Of a stretch of DNA of 64,000 nt, positions 1-7,783 are shown in pieces. A program made the position numbers and the translations under genes. A model generated the notes under the pieces. It saw only the letters and a list, made by a program, of their open reading frames with translations. It had not been told where the DNA came from and made no database searches. Source of the stretch: Sphingosinicella terrae (GTDB lineage Bacteria > Pseudomonadota > Alphaproteobacteria > Sphingomonadales > Sphingomonadaceae). The stretch lies in the NCBI RefSeq assembly GCF_003347635.1, contig NZ_QDFY01000012.1, forward strand, positions 78,660-142,659, written 5' to 3'. Position 1 is the stretch's first letter, and each line of letters opens with the position of its first letter.

Positions 1-1
1 C

Positions 2-907
2 CTTGCGCCGTTGCACGAAGGCGGGACGCCGATCGAGACGCGCAATTGGCTGGTGGCCGACTTCCCGACCCTGGCCGACGCCGTTTCAGCCTATCTCGAC
101 GAGGCCGCGCGCGGCGAGCCCGTTCGCGCCGGCATGATCGCCGTCGCCGGCCCGGCCAATCGCGACGACGTCAAGATCACCAATTGCAGCTGGACCTTCT
201 CGATCGAAGGTACTCGCCGTGCGCTCGGCTTCGAGCGTCTGTTCGTCATCAACGACTTCGCGGCGAACAGCTGGGGCATGCTCGACCTCGGCCCGGACCA
301 GCTGACCTCGCTGGGCGGTCCGGCGCCGGCGGATGCGCTCGCGGGGGTCTTCGCGGTCGTCGGGCCTGGAACCGGTCTCGGGGTGAGCGCGATCCATGCC
401 GCCGCCGAGGACGTTACCGTCTTTTCCAGCGAGGGCGGTCACGCGGATTTTGCGCCGGTGAGCGACGAGGAGGTCGAGATCCTCGCCTGGCTCAGGCAGC
501 GCCACCATCGCGTCTCCTACGAGCGGCTGATCTGCGGTCCCGGCCTTCGCAACATCTATCACGCGATCGGCGGCGACGAGAGCGTGACCAGTCCGGAAGA
601 GGTCACGGCGCGCAAGGATTCGGACTTGCTGGCGCAGCGCGCGATCCGGATCTTCTGCGAGGTTCTCGGCAGCTTCGCCGGCAACGCCGCCTTGATGTTC
701 GGGTCCTGGCAGGGACTGTTCCTCGCCGGCGGCATGCTCCGCCCGCTTCGCCAGGAGCTGATGTCCGGCGGCTTCCGCCGCCGCTTCGAGGACAAGGGCC
801 GGTTCGGCGCCGAGCTGGAGCAGGTGCCGACCCTGCTCGTCGAGGAACCCGCGCTCGGGCTGCTCGGCGCTGCGACGGCGCTGCGCCACCGCCTCGGTTC
901 GGCCTGA
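2..907 (+). CDS. glk: Glucokinase (5' partial)
   Basis: ATP-dependent cytosolic enzyme converting glucose to glucose-6-phosphate, the entry step to Entner-Doudoroff or glycolytic use. The reading frame is open to the left edge. The visible protein (about 300 residues) starts after the N-terminal phosphate-binding loop, so roughly the first 20-30 residues lie outside the window. Family signatures present are INDFAAN (with the catalytic Asp), the GPGTGLGV loop, SEGGHADF and a C-terminal FLAGGM segment, all typical of the bacterial Glk (PF02685) family. The stop codon is 17 bases before a strong purine-rich ribosome site that serves the next ORFs, so it is probably cotranscribed with the downstream oxidoreductase. 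The call is firm; the true start cannot be seen. Confidence 0.93.
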   Translation, partial: LAPLHEGGTPIETRNWLVADFPTLADAVSAYLDEAARGEPVRAGMIAVAGPANRDDVKITNCSWTFSIEGTRRALGFERLFVINDFAANSWGMLDLGPDQLTSLGGPAPADALAGVFAVVGPGTGLGVSAIHAAAEDVTVFSSEGGHADFAPVSDEEVEILAWLRQRHHRVSYERLICGPGLRNIYHAIGGDESVTSPEEVTARKDSDLLAQRAIRIFCEVLGSFAGNAALMFGSWQGLFLAGGMLRPLRQELMSGGFRRRFEDKGRFGAELEQVPTLLVEEPALGLLGAATALRHRLGSA

Positions 908-923
908 CGGAAGGGGAGGGGGC

Positions 924-971
924 ATGAAGGACGAATGCCCTGCCTTGCCCCGCGCGGCGGCGCGCGCATGA
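924..971 (+). CDS. Possible 15-residue leader peptide
   Basis: A short frame (MKDECPALPRAAARA) starts with ATG behind the best Shine-Dalgarno sequence of this interval (AAGGGGAGGGGG). Its TGA overlaps the ATG of the next gene as ATGA. That geometry suits translational coupling, since the oxidoreductase start at 968 has no ribosome site of its own. It could also be chance, or the real oxidoreductase start could be the ATG at 935. Nothing else supports a function for the peptide. Confidence 0.3.
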   Translation: MKDECPALPRAAARA

Positions 972-1981
972 CCATCGGCGTCGGCCTGATCGGCTACGGC
1001 CTCGGCGGCGCCGTCTTCCACGCGCCCCTGATCCAGGCCTGTTCGGGACTCTCGCTGGAGGCGGTGGCGACCAGCCGCCCCGGCCCCGCCGGGGTTGCGA
1101 CCGTGCGCGATCCGCAGGCGCTGATCGACGATCCCGCTCTGTCGCTGATCGTCGTGGTGACCCCGAACGAGACCCACCTGGCGCTCGCACGCGCGGCCCT
1201 CGAGAAGGGGAAGCATGTCGTCATCGATAAGCCGTTCGTGCCGACGGTCGCCGAGGCGGATGCGCTGATCGCGCTGGCCGAGAGGCAGGACCGGGTGCTC
1301 AGCGTCTTCCACAACCGGCGCTGGGACGGTGACTTCCTGACCGTGCGCGAGCTCGTCGCCTCCGGGCGTCTGGGCGAGATCATGCTGGCGGAAATGCACT
1401 GGGACCGCTTCCGCCTCGGGCTGCGTGCCGGCTGGAAGGATCGCGCGGCCGCCGGAACCGGCTTGCTCTACGATCTCGGCTCCCACTTGATCGACCAGGC
1501 GCTGCAGCTGTTCGGACCGCCCGACGCCGTTTCGGCCGATAGCGCGGCGCATCGCGAAGGCGCGGGCATCGACGACTATTTCGATCTCACGCTCGCTTAC
1601 GGGGAGCGCCGGGTCCGGCTCTGCGCCGCCACGATCGTCACCGCACCGCGCCCGCGCTTCGCCCTGCACGGCACCGGTGGCAGCTACGTCAAATACGGCC
1701 TCGATCCGCAGGAGCCGCAACTGCAGGCGGAGCTCCGTCCCGGTGACGAGGGTTTCGCGGTGGAGGATCCGGCGTGGCACGGCATTTTCACCGATCCGGA
1801 CGGCCGCAACGAGCGCATCGCCACTCGGCCCGGTCGCTATCTCGATTATTATGCCGGCATCGCTGCGGCGATACGCGGCGAGGCGTCGGTGCCGGTCGAT
1901 CCGGCCGATGCCCGTTCGGGCCTCGCGCTCATCGAGGCGGCGCGGCGAAGCGCCGCCGAAGGCCGCACGATCAGGCTTTGA
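968..1981 (+). CDS. Gfo/Idh/MocA family oxidoreductase
   Basis: NAD(P)-dependent oxidoreductase of 337 residues, probably acting on a sugar or polyol; the substrate is unknown. The N-terminal Rossmann fold begins at once (GVGLIGYGLGG, residues 4-14). The family's conserved EKP-type motif appears as KGKHVVIDKPF near residue 80, with the Lys that helps catalysis. The C-terminal alpha/beta domain follows, including a DLGSHLIDQAL helix typical of the family. I chose ATG 968 because the Rossmann strand starts two residues later; ATG 935 in frame would add an unlikely Pro/Arg-rich tail. It follows glucokinase closely, consistent with a sugar-use operon. Its 3' end overlaps the convergent membrane-protein gene by 11 bases. 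Confidence 0.85.
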   Translation: MTIGVGLIGYGLGGAVFHAPLIQACSGLSLEAVATSRPGPAGVATVRDPQALIDDPALSLIVVVTPNETHLALARAALEKGKHVVIDKPFVPTVAEADALIALAERQDRVLSVFHNRRWDGDFLTVRELVASGRLGEIMLAEMHWDRFRLGLRAGWKDRAAAGTGLLYDLGSHLIDQALQLFGPPDAVSADSAAHREGAGIDDYFDLTLAYGERRVRLCAATIVTAPRPRFALHGTGGSYVKYGLDPQEPQLQAELRPGDEGFAVEDPAWHGIFTDPDGRNERIATRPGRYLDYYAGIAAAIRGEASVPVDPADARSGLALIEAARRSAAEGRTIRL

Positions 1982-2465
1982 AGGCCCGGCTCGATCCGTC
2001 GCCGCCATCGCGCCGCCGCGTGGCGGCGCTGCCGGCGATCCGCAGATGCGGCCAGGCGAGCCAGGTGCCCACCGCATAGGTCAGGCCGTAGACCAGCACG
2101 ACGAGCGTGCTCCAGACCGTGAACGGCGTCGCCATCTGCGGAATGAAGAACATGGCCGGCCATGGCGCCATGCCGCGGAAGAGATAGATGGCGCTGATCA
2201 GGACGAGCGCGGTCCGGATCAGCGGAAGCCGCCGGACGAGCCCGGCCGCGGAGAAGGCGTAGAGCGACCAGACGAGCAAGACGGCCGCGATGGCGAGGGT
2301 AATGGCGGCGGGCATGAGGGAACCGCGCTCCGCCGCTTGGGCCATCTCTTCACCCGCACCGAAGAAGCGGTACCAGGAGGGGCCACCCAATATCACGCCG
2401 ACGTGAACCAGCCCCGCGATCGCGCTGAGGATGCCGCCGGCGATCAGCCATCTGTTCGAGCGCAT
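1971..2465 (-). CDS. Small four-helix membrane protein, function unknown
   Basis: A 164-residue protein with four predicted membrane segments: about residues 5-25, 49-77, 80-97 and 113-138. It ends in a basic, hydrophilic tail (ATRRRDGGDGS). I do not recognise a named family. The start (MRSNRWLIAGG) was preferred over upstream in-frame codons because the hydrophobic segment begins immediately and a GAGGGA-type ribosome site lies about 9 bases upstream; the longer frame adds an Arg/Pro-rich non-protein-like leader. It lies in the same orientation as the TetR regulator 109 bases upstream and may be cotranscribed with it. Confidence 0.7.
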   Translation of the reverse strand: MRSNRWLIAGGILSAIAGLVHVGVILGGPSWYRFFGAGEEMAQAAERGSLMPAAITLAIAAVLLVWSLYAFSAAGLVRRLPLIRTALVLISAIYLFRGMAPWPAMFFIPQMATPFTVWSTLVVLVYGLTYAVGTWLAWPHLRIAGSAATRRRDGGDGSSRAFKA

Positions 2466-2574
2466 CTGCGTTTCCCTCAACCTCTCTCGATTTTCCGCGG
2501 TGGGAGCCTGCACCAGCGCGGCCGGGACGCCAATCGAAACCGGCAGCGCAGCGTTGTCGCGACCGGGCGAGCGG

Positions 2575-3171
2575 TCAGCGTCCGCCGGCCGCCGCCAGCG
2601 CTTCGCGCACTCGCGCGAGCGCCGCCTCCTGGGGACGGTCTTCGCCGAGCAAGGCGAAGGTGCCGGTGAGGGCGAAGACGCAATGGCCGTGGACTGTCGC
2701 CACCAGCGATCTGGCGAGCGCCGCCGCCTTGTTACGGGCTTCCTCTGGCAGCACCTTCGCAATCTCCGCCTCGACCATGCCGGTGAGCTCGCCGCGCTGC
2801 TTGCGATACCGCTCCGGCAGGTCGCTGCCCTCGGGCGTGCGATGCTCGTAGATCGCCATCCACAGATTGGAGTTCTCCGAGGCGAAGCGGAAATAGCCGT
2901 CGACGAGGACGGCGATCCGGTCCTCCGGATCCTCGGCGAGCCGCTCGGCCATCGCCGCCGCCCACATCAGGAAGGTGCGGCTGTTGATCGCGAGGATCAG
3001 CCGATGGTTGCTGTCGAACAGATTGTAGAGCGTGCCTACCGAATAGCCGACCCTCTTGGCCACCTCGCGCGCGGAGAAGCGGGGATAGCCGACCTCCGCC
3101 ATCAGGCGATGCCCTTCGGCGAGGATCAGTTCCTCCAGCTCTTCCCGGCTGTGGTCGGAACGGCGTCCCAT
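2575..3171 (-). CDS. TetR/AcrR family transcriptional regulator
   Basis: A 198-residue one-component repressor. The N-terminal TetR helix-turn-helix is clear (residues about 10-55: FSAREVAKRVGYSVGTLYNLF), followed by an all-helical ligand-binding domain with an aromatic-rich stretch around residues 100-125. The gene is divergent from the large lysophospholipid transporter/acyltransferase fusion. Two tandem palindromes lie between the two starts. By the usual logic of divergent TetR genes it probably represses itself and that fusion, perhaps responding to a fatty acyl or lysolipid ligand; this is inference. Confidence 0.9.
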   Translation of the reverse strand: MGRRSDHSREELEELILAEGHRLMAEVGYPRFSAREVAKRVGYSVGTLYNLFDSNHRLILAINSRTFLMWAAAMAERLAEDPEDRIAVLVDGYFRFASENSNLWMAIYEHRTPEGSDLPERYRKQRGELTGMVEAEIAKVLPEEARNKAAALARSLVATVHGHCVFALTGTFALLGEDRPQEAALARVREALAAAGGR

Positions 3172-3191
3172 CGAGCCGCGCTAGGCATTTA

Positions 3192-3231
3192 ATTGAGCAG
3201 CGTCCAATTATTTTATTGAGCGCCGCTCAAT
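3192..3231. promoter_or_regulatory. Tandem palindromic operators for the TetR regulator
   Basis: Two 17-bp palindromes of the same sequence family sit 23 bp apart centre to centre in the divergent intergenic region. The right one (3215-3231) is perfect: ATTGAGCG-C-CGCTCAAT. The left one (3192-3208) is imperfect: ATTGAGCA-G-CGTCCAAT. The left copy starts 20 bases upstream of the tetR start codon. Spacing of about two helical turns would suit cooperative binding of two dimers. Confidence 0.75.
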
Positions 3232-3362
3232 ACCGTGTCATCTGCATCTCGGCCGACGATTCGCTCGGCCGAGTGGGAGTGACCGAAAATGCCCGCCCGT
3301 CTTGGTCCCCAGGCTGCCGTCGAGGCGGCTTCCGTCGCCTCCTGAGGGAAGGAACCCATCCC

Positions 3363-6300
3363 ATGTCCGCCCCCGACCTCACCTTGCTCGGCAAGCGCCG
3401 TTTCGCGCCTTTGTTCGTGGTCCAGTTCCTGGGCGCCCTCAACGACAATCTCCTCAAGTTCGCGATGCTGTTCTTCGCGAGCTTCACCCTGTTCGCGGCG
3501 CAGCCGGAAAAGTCCGAACTGCTCGCCACCGTCGCCACGGGCATCTTCATCCTCCCCTTCTTCCTCTTCTCGGCGCTGGCCGGGGAGCTGGCCGACGCCT
3601 GGGACAAGGCTAAGCTCATCCGGCTGGTGAAGGCGGCCGAGATCGGCTTCCTCGCCGTCGGCCTCGCCGGCTTCTGGGTCGGATCGGTGCCGCTGCTGCT
3701 CGCCGCCTTGTTCCTGATGGGCTGCCATTCGACCCTGTTCGGCCCGATCAAATATTCGATCCTGCCCCAGCATCTGCGGGAGGGCGAGATCATGGGCGGC
3801 ACCGGGCTCATCGAGGCCGGCACCTTCCTCGCCATCCTCGCCGGGCAGCTGCTCGCCGGCCTGGTCGAGCCGTGGCAGGCGGGGGCGATCGCCGTCGGCC
3901 TCGCGGTCGTCGGATTCCTCGCCAGCCTCGCCGTGCCCCCGGCGCCTCCCGCAGCCGATCGCGTGCCGATCCGGCTCAATCCGCTTCGCGGCACCTGGGA
4001 GGTGCTGAACCTGGCGCGCGGCGGCCGCGGGATCTGGCTGTGCATCCTCGGCATCAGCTGGTTCTTCGCCGTGGGCGCCGTCCTTCTCTCCGCCTTTGCG
4101 CCGCTCGTCTCCGGCGAGCTCGGCGGCCGCCAGGCGCTGGTGACGGCCTTCCTGATCGTCTTCTCGGTCTCGGTCGCCCTGGGATCCCTTACCGTCAACC
4201 GCCTGCTGAAGGGCGAGGTGTCGGCGCGCTATGTCCCGGTCTCCGCACTCGCGCTCGCCGGCTTCATGATCGATCTGTGGCTGGCGACGCGCGGATTCGT
4301 CGTGCGCACGCCCGATGCCGGCTTCGCCGCCTTCTGGGCGAGCCCGGGCAGCCTGCGCATCCTCGTCGATCTCGCCGGCATCGCCTTCGCCGGCGGCATG
4401 TTCATCGTTCCCCTTTACGCGATCCTGCAGACCGCGAGCCCGCCGGAGGAACGCTCGCGGATCATCGCCGCCAACAATGTCGTCAATGCCGGCGTGACGG
4501 TCCTGCTCGTCCTTGCGGCCACGCTGCTCGTCGCCGCCGGCACCTCGATGCCGGGCCTGGTCGGGGCGCTCGGCTTCGCCACCCTCGCCGTCGCCTTGAT
4601 CTCCTGCTGGCTGCTGCCGGAGACGGTGATCAAGTCGCTCGTCCGCGGCCTGCTCAGGCTCCTCTACCGCGTCGAGGTGCACGGTGCCGAGAACATGCCT
4701 CAGCCGGGCGAGCGCGCGGTCGTCGTCGTCAACCACGTCTCCTGGCTGGACGGGCTGCTGCTCGCCGCCTTCCTCCCCGGCAAACCGGTCTTCGCAATCA
4801 ACAGCCATGTCGCGCGGCGCTGGTGGATCCGGCCGGCCTTCAAGCTGTTCCGCGCCTTCCCGGTCGATCCCACCAACCCGATGTCGACCAAGGCGATGGT
4901 CCGCGCGGTCCGGGAGGGGAACACCCTCGTCATCTTCCCGGAGGGGCGGATCACCGTCACCGGCGCGCTCATGAAGATATTCGACGGACCCGGCATGGTC
5001 GCGGACAAGGCCGATGCGCCGATCGTGCCGGTGCGGATCGCCGGCGCCCAATATACGCCTTTCTCGCGCCTCAGGGGCAAGGTGCGGCTGCGTCCCTTCC
5101 CGAAGATCGACCTCAATGTCCTACCGCCGCGCCGCTTCACGATCGAGGGCGAGATGACGGCGCGCGAGCGCCGCGCCGCCGCCGGCCGCCGCCTTTACGA
5201 CGAGATGAGCGGGATGATCTTCGCCACCTCCGACATCGATCGCAGCCTCTTCCGGGCGCTGCTCGACGCCCGCTCGCTCCACGGCGGCAAGGCGCTGGTC
5301 GTCGAGGATATCCGCCGCGAACCGCTGAGCTACGCCCGCCTTGTCGCCGGAAGCCTGGCTCTTGGCCGGGCGCTCGAGCGGCGCACCGCGCCCGGCGAGG
5401 CGACCGGGCTGCTCCTGCCCAACATCGCCGGCACCGTGGCCGGCTTCTTCGCCCTTCAGGCGATCGGCCGGGTGCCGGCGATGCTCAACTATACGGCCGG
5501 CCTCGCCAATATCGAGGCGGCCTGCACCGTGGCGCAGGTCCGCACGATCGTCACCGCCCGAGCCTTCGTCGATCAGGCCAAGCTGCAGCCGATCGTCGAT
5601 GCCCTCGCCGGGCGCGGGCTCTCGATCCTCTATCTCGAGGATCTCGCCGCCGGCATCGGCCGCTGGGGCAAGTTCCGAGCGCTGCTCGCTTCCCGCTTCG
5701 CCGGCCGCCTCCATCGTCGCCGCGGCGTCTCGCCGGACGATCCCGCGGTCATCCTGTTCACCAGCGGCTCGGAAGGCCTGCCCAAGGGCGTGGTGCTCAC
5801 CCATCGCAACCTGCTCGCCAACTGCCACCAATTGTCGGCGCGGATCGACTTCAGCTCGGCCGATCTGGTGCTGAACGCGCTTCCTGTCTTCCACAGCTTC
5901 GGCCTGACCGGCGGCACGCTGCTTCCGATCCTCAGCGGCATTCGCAGCCTGCTCTATCCGAACCCGCTCCATTACCGGATCGTCCCGGCTCTGGCCTATG
6001 ACAGCGGCGCCACCATCCTGTTCGGCACCGACACCTTCCTCGCCGGCTATGCCCGCTTGGCGCACAATTACGACTTCTATTCGCTGCGCTACGTCTTCGC
6101 CGGCGCGGAGCGGGTCCGCGACGAGACCCGCCGCACCTGGAGCGAGAAGTTCGGCCTGCGCATCCTCGAAGGCTATGGCGCGACCGAGGCCGGGCCGGTC
6201 ATCGCCGTCAACACGCCGATGCACTTCCGCGCCGGGAGCGTCGGGCGGCTGCTGCCCGGCATCGAGGGTCGGCTCGAGGACGTGCCGGGCATCGACGAGG

Positions 6301-6779
6301 GCGGCCGGCTGTTCGTCCGCGGCCCCAACATCATGGCGGGCTATCTCAAGGTCGAGGCGCCGGGCCAGCTCCAGCCGCCGGAGGAGGGCTGGCACGACAC
6401 CGGCGACATCGTCACGCTCGACGATTCAGGCTTCGTCGCCATAAGCGGCCGCGCCAAGCGCTTCGCCAAGATCGGCGGCGAGATGGTCTCGCTGCCCGCG
6501 GTCGAGGGTTATGCGGGATCGGTCTGGCCGGAGGCGGCGCATGCCGTCGTCACCCGCGCCGATCCGCGCAAGGGCGAGCAGCTCGTCCTCTTCACCACCC
6601 GCGCCGGTGCCGCCGCGGCCGAGCTCCAGGCCTGGGCGCGTGCCCATGGCGTCGCCGAGCTCGCCGTCCCGCGCGACATCAGGGTCGTCGAGGCGCTGCC
6701 CGTCCTTGGCACCGGCAAGACCGACTATGTCGCGCTCACCGCGCTCGCCGCCGGAGGAGGCCAGGCACGCGCGGCCTGA
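3363..6779 (+). CDS. LplT-Aas fusion: lysophospholipid transporter / PlsC acyltransferase / acyl-ACP synthetase
   Basis: A 1138-residue inner-membrane protein joining three activities of lysophospholipid recycling. Residues about 10-430 are an MFS permease of the LplT type (QFLGALNDNLLKFAM near the start). Residues about 440-640 are a PlsC/LPLAT domain with the catalytic NHVSWLDG motif near 456 and the FPEGR motif. Residues about 680-1130 are an AMP-binding ligase with the P-loop-like FTSGSEGLPKG near 799, YGATEAG and the RAKRFAKIGGEMV hinge. In Enterobacteria LplT and Aas are separate neighbours. The start was set at the ATG just before the permease, behind GAGGGAAGGAA, not at an upstream ATG inside the operator. 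It is probably controlled by the divergent TetR protein. Confidence 0.92.
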   Translation: MSAPDLTLLGKRRFAPLFVVQFLGALNDNLLKFAMLFFASFTLFAAQPEKSELLATVATGIFILPFFLFSALAGELADAWDKAKLIRLVKAAEIGFLAVGLAGFWVGSVPLLLAALFLMGCHSTLFGPIKYSILPQHLREGEIMGGTGLIEAGTFLAILAGQLLAGLVEPWQAGAIAVGLAVVGFLASLAVPPAPPAADRVPIRLNPLRGTWEVLNLARGGRGIWLCILGISWFFAVGAVLLSAFAPLVSGELGGRQALVTAFLIVFSVSVALGSLTVNRLLKGEVSARYVPVSALALAGFMIDLWLATRGFVVRTPDAGFAAFWASPGSLRILVDLAGIAFAGGMFIVPLYAILQTASPPEERSRIIAANNVVNAGVTVLLVLAATLLVAAGTSMPGLVGALGFATLAVALISCWLLPETVIKSLVRGLLRLLYRVEVHGAENMPQPGERAVVVVNHVSWLDGLLLAAFLPGKPVFAINSHVARRWWIRPAFKLFRAFPVDPTNPMSTKAMVRAVREGNTLVIFPEGRITVTGALMKIFDGPGMVADKADAPIVPVRIAGAQYTPFSRLRGKVRLRPFPKIDLNVLPPRRFTIEGEMTARERRAAAGRRLYDEMSGMIFATSDIDRSLFRALLDARSLHGGKALVVEDIRREPLSYARLVAGSLALGRALERRTAPGEATGLLLPNIAGTVAGFFALQAIGRVPAMLNYTAGLANIEAACTVAQVRTIVTARAFVDQAKLQPIVDALAGRGLSILYLEDLAAGIGRWGKFRALLASRFAGRLHRRRGVSPDDPAVILFTSGSEGLPKGVVLTHRNLLANCHQLSARIDFSSADLVLNALPVFHSFGLTGGTLLPILSGIRSLLYPNPLHYRIVPALAYDSGATILFGTDTFLAGYARLAHNYDFYSLRYVFAGAERVRDETRRTWSEKFGLRILEGYGATEAGPVIAVNTPMHFRAGSVGRLLPGIEGRLEDVPGIDEGGRLFVRGPNIMAGYLKVEAPGQLQPPEEGWHDTGDIVTLDDSGFVAISGRAKRFAKIGGEMVSLPAVEGYAGSVWPEAAHAVVTRADPRKGEQLVLFTTRAGAAAAELQAWARAHGVAELAVPRDIRVVEALPVLGTGKTDYVALTALAAGGGQARAA

Positions 6780-6780
6780 A

Positions 6781-6830
6781 GACACTCCCCCGGGGAGGGG
6801 GAGGGGCGGGTGAGGGAGTTTGGTGGCCGA
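6781..6830. repeat. GC-rich palindromic intergenic repeat fragment
   Basis: A stretch with CTCCCCCGGGGAG and GGGTGAGGGAG blocks between convergent genes. The same word set recurs in the intergenic repeats at about 45.3, 52.5 and 55.6 kb of this window. It may serve as a bidirectional terminator here; no T-tract follows. Confidence 0.45.
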
Positions 6831-6852
6831 GGCTTCTTCTCGGCGGTCGGCC

Positions 6853-7710
6853 TCAGATGAACGGCTTCCCGCCTGTCACCGCCACCGTCGAACCGGACAC
6901 GTAGCTCGCCTCGTCGGAAGCCAGCATGACATAGACCGGCGCCAGTTCCGCGGGCTGGCCCGGCCGGCCGAGCGGCGTGTCGCCGCCGAACTCGCGCACC
7001 TTCTCGTCCGGCATGGTCGAGGGGATGAGTGGGGTCCAGATCGGTCCGGGCGCCACGCAATTGGCACGGATGCCCTTCTCCGCGAGCAGCTGCGCAAGGC
7101 CGCCGGTATAATTCTGGATCGCGCCCTTGGTCGTCGCGTAGGCGAGCAGCTGCGGGCGCGGCATGTCGGCGTTGATCGAGGTCGTGTTGATGATCGATCC
7201 GCCATTTTCCATGTGCTTCACCGCCGCCTTGGTGAGGTAGAACATGGCGTGGATGTTGATCCGGAACGTCATGTCCCATTCCTCGTCGGGTATCTCGTCG
7301 ACCTCCTCGAACGTCGCCTGGTGCGCGGCATTGTTGACGAGCACGTCGATCCGGCCGAATTCCTCGACGGCCTTCGCGACGAGGGCGCGGCAATGGGCGG
7401 GATCGCCGATGTCGCCGGGGAAGAGCAAAGCCTTGCGCCCGGCCTCCTCGATCCAGCGCCGGCATTCCTGCGCGTCTTCCTCCTCCTCGGCCAGATAGCT
7501 GATGAGCACGTCCGCGCCCTCCCGGGCGAAGGCGATCGCCACGGCCCGGCCGATGCCGCTGTCGCCGCCGGTGATGATCGCCTTCTTGCCCTCCAGGCGC
7601 CCGGAGCCGCGATAGCTTTCCTCGCCATGATCGGGCGTGGTGCGCATCGCGCCGGTCATTCCGGGCATCGGCTGATGGGGCTCGTCGAACGGGGGCTTGG
7701 GCTTGCGCAT
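6853..7710 (-). CDS. SDR family oxidoreductase (YhdF/GsiB-39-like)
   Basis: A 285-residue NAD(P)-dependent short-chain dehydrogenase of the longer 'general stress protein 39/YghA' subgroup, recognised by its N-terminal extension (residues 1-40) with MPGMTG and a Pro-rich start. Core motifs are the cofactor loop ITGGDSGIGRA, NNAA, a catalytic Ser in INTTSINAD and the YATTKGA Tyr-Lys pair. The substrate cannot be told; members act on sugars or aldehydes and are often stress-induced. It is convergent with the LplT-Aas fusion gene and in the same direction as the chromate transporter upstream. Confidence 0.9.
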   Translation of the reverse strand: MRKPKPPFDEPHQPMPGMTGAMRTTPDHGEESYRGSGRLEGKKAIITGGDSGIGRAVAIAFAREGADVLISYLAEEEEDAQECRRWIEEAGRKALLFPGDIGDPAHCRALVAKAVEEFGRIDVLVNNAAHQATFEEVDEIPDEEWDMTFRINIHAMFYLTKAAVKHMENGGSIINTTSINADMPRPQLLAYATTKGAIQNYTGGLAQLLAEKGIRANCVAPGPIWTPLIPSTMPDEKVREFGGDTPLGRPGQPAELAPVYVMLASDEASYVSGSTVAVTGGKPFI

Positions 7711-7783
7711 CGGACCTTCCTCGGCTGGCTGAGCAAGGGCAACCGCCGCAGCGCCGGACGGTTCCGGTGGAACGGCGGCAGCT

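Noticed and set aside
86..2077. A 663-codon minus-strand frame opposite glucokinase and the oxidoreductase
   Set aside because: Both opposite-strand genes have clear family motifs; this frame has none.
3213..5051. A 612-codon minus-strand frame opposite the LplT-Aas gene
   Set aside because: Composition (Gly, Glu, Asp, Arg, Gln repeats) is typical of antisense GC-rich frames.
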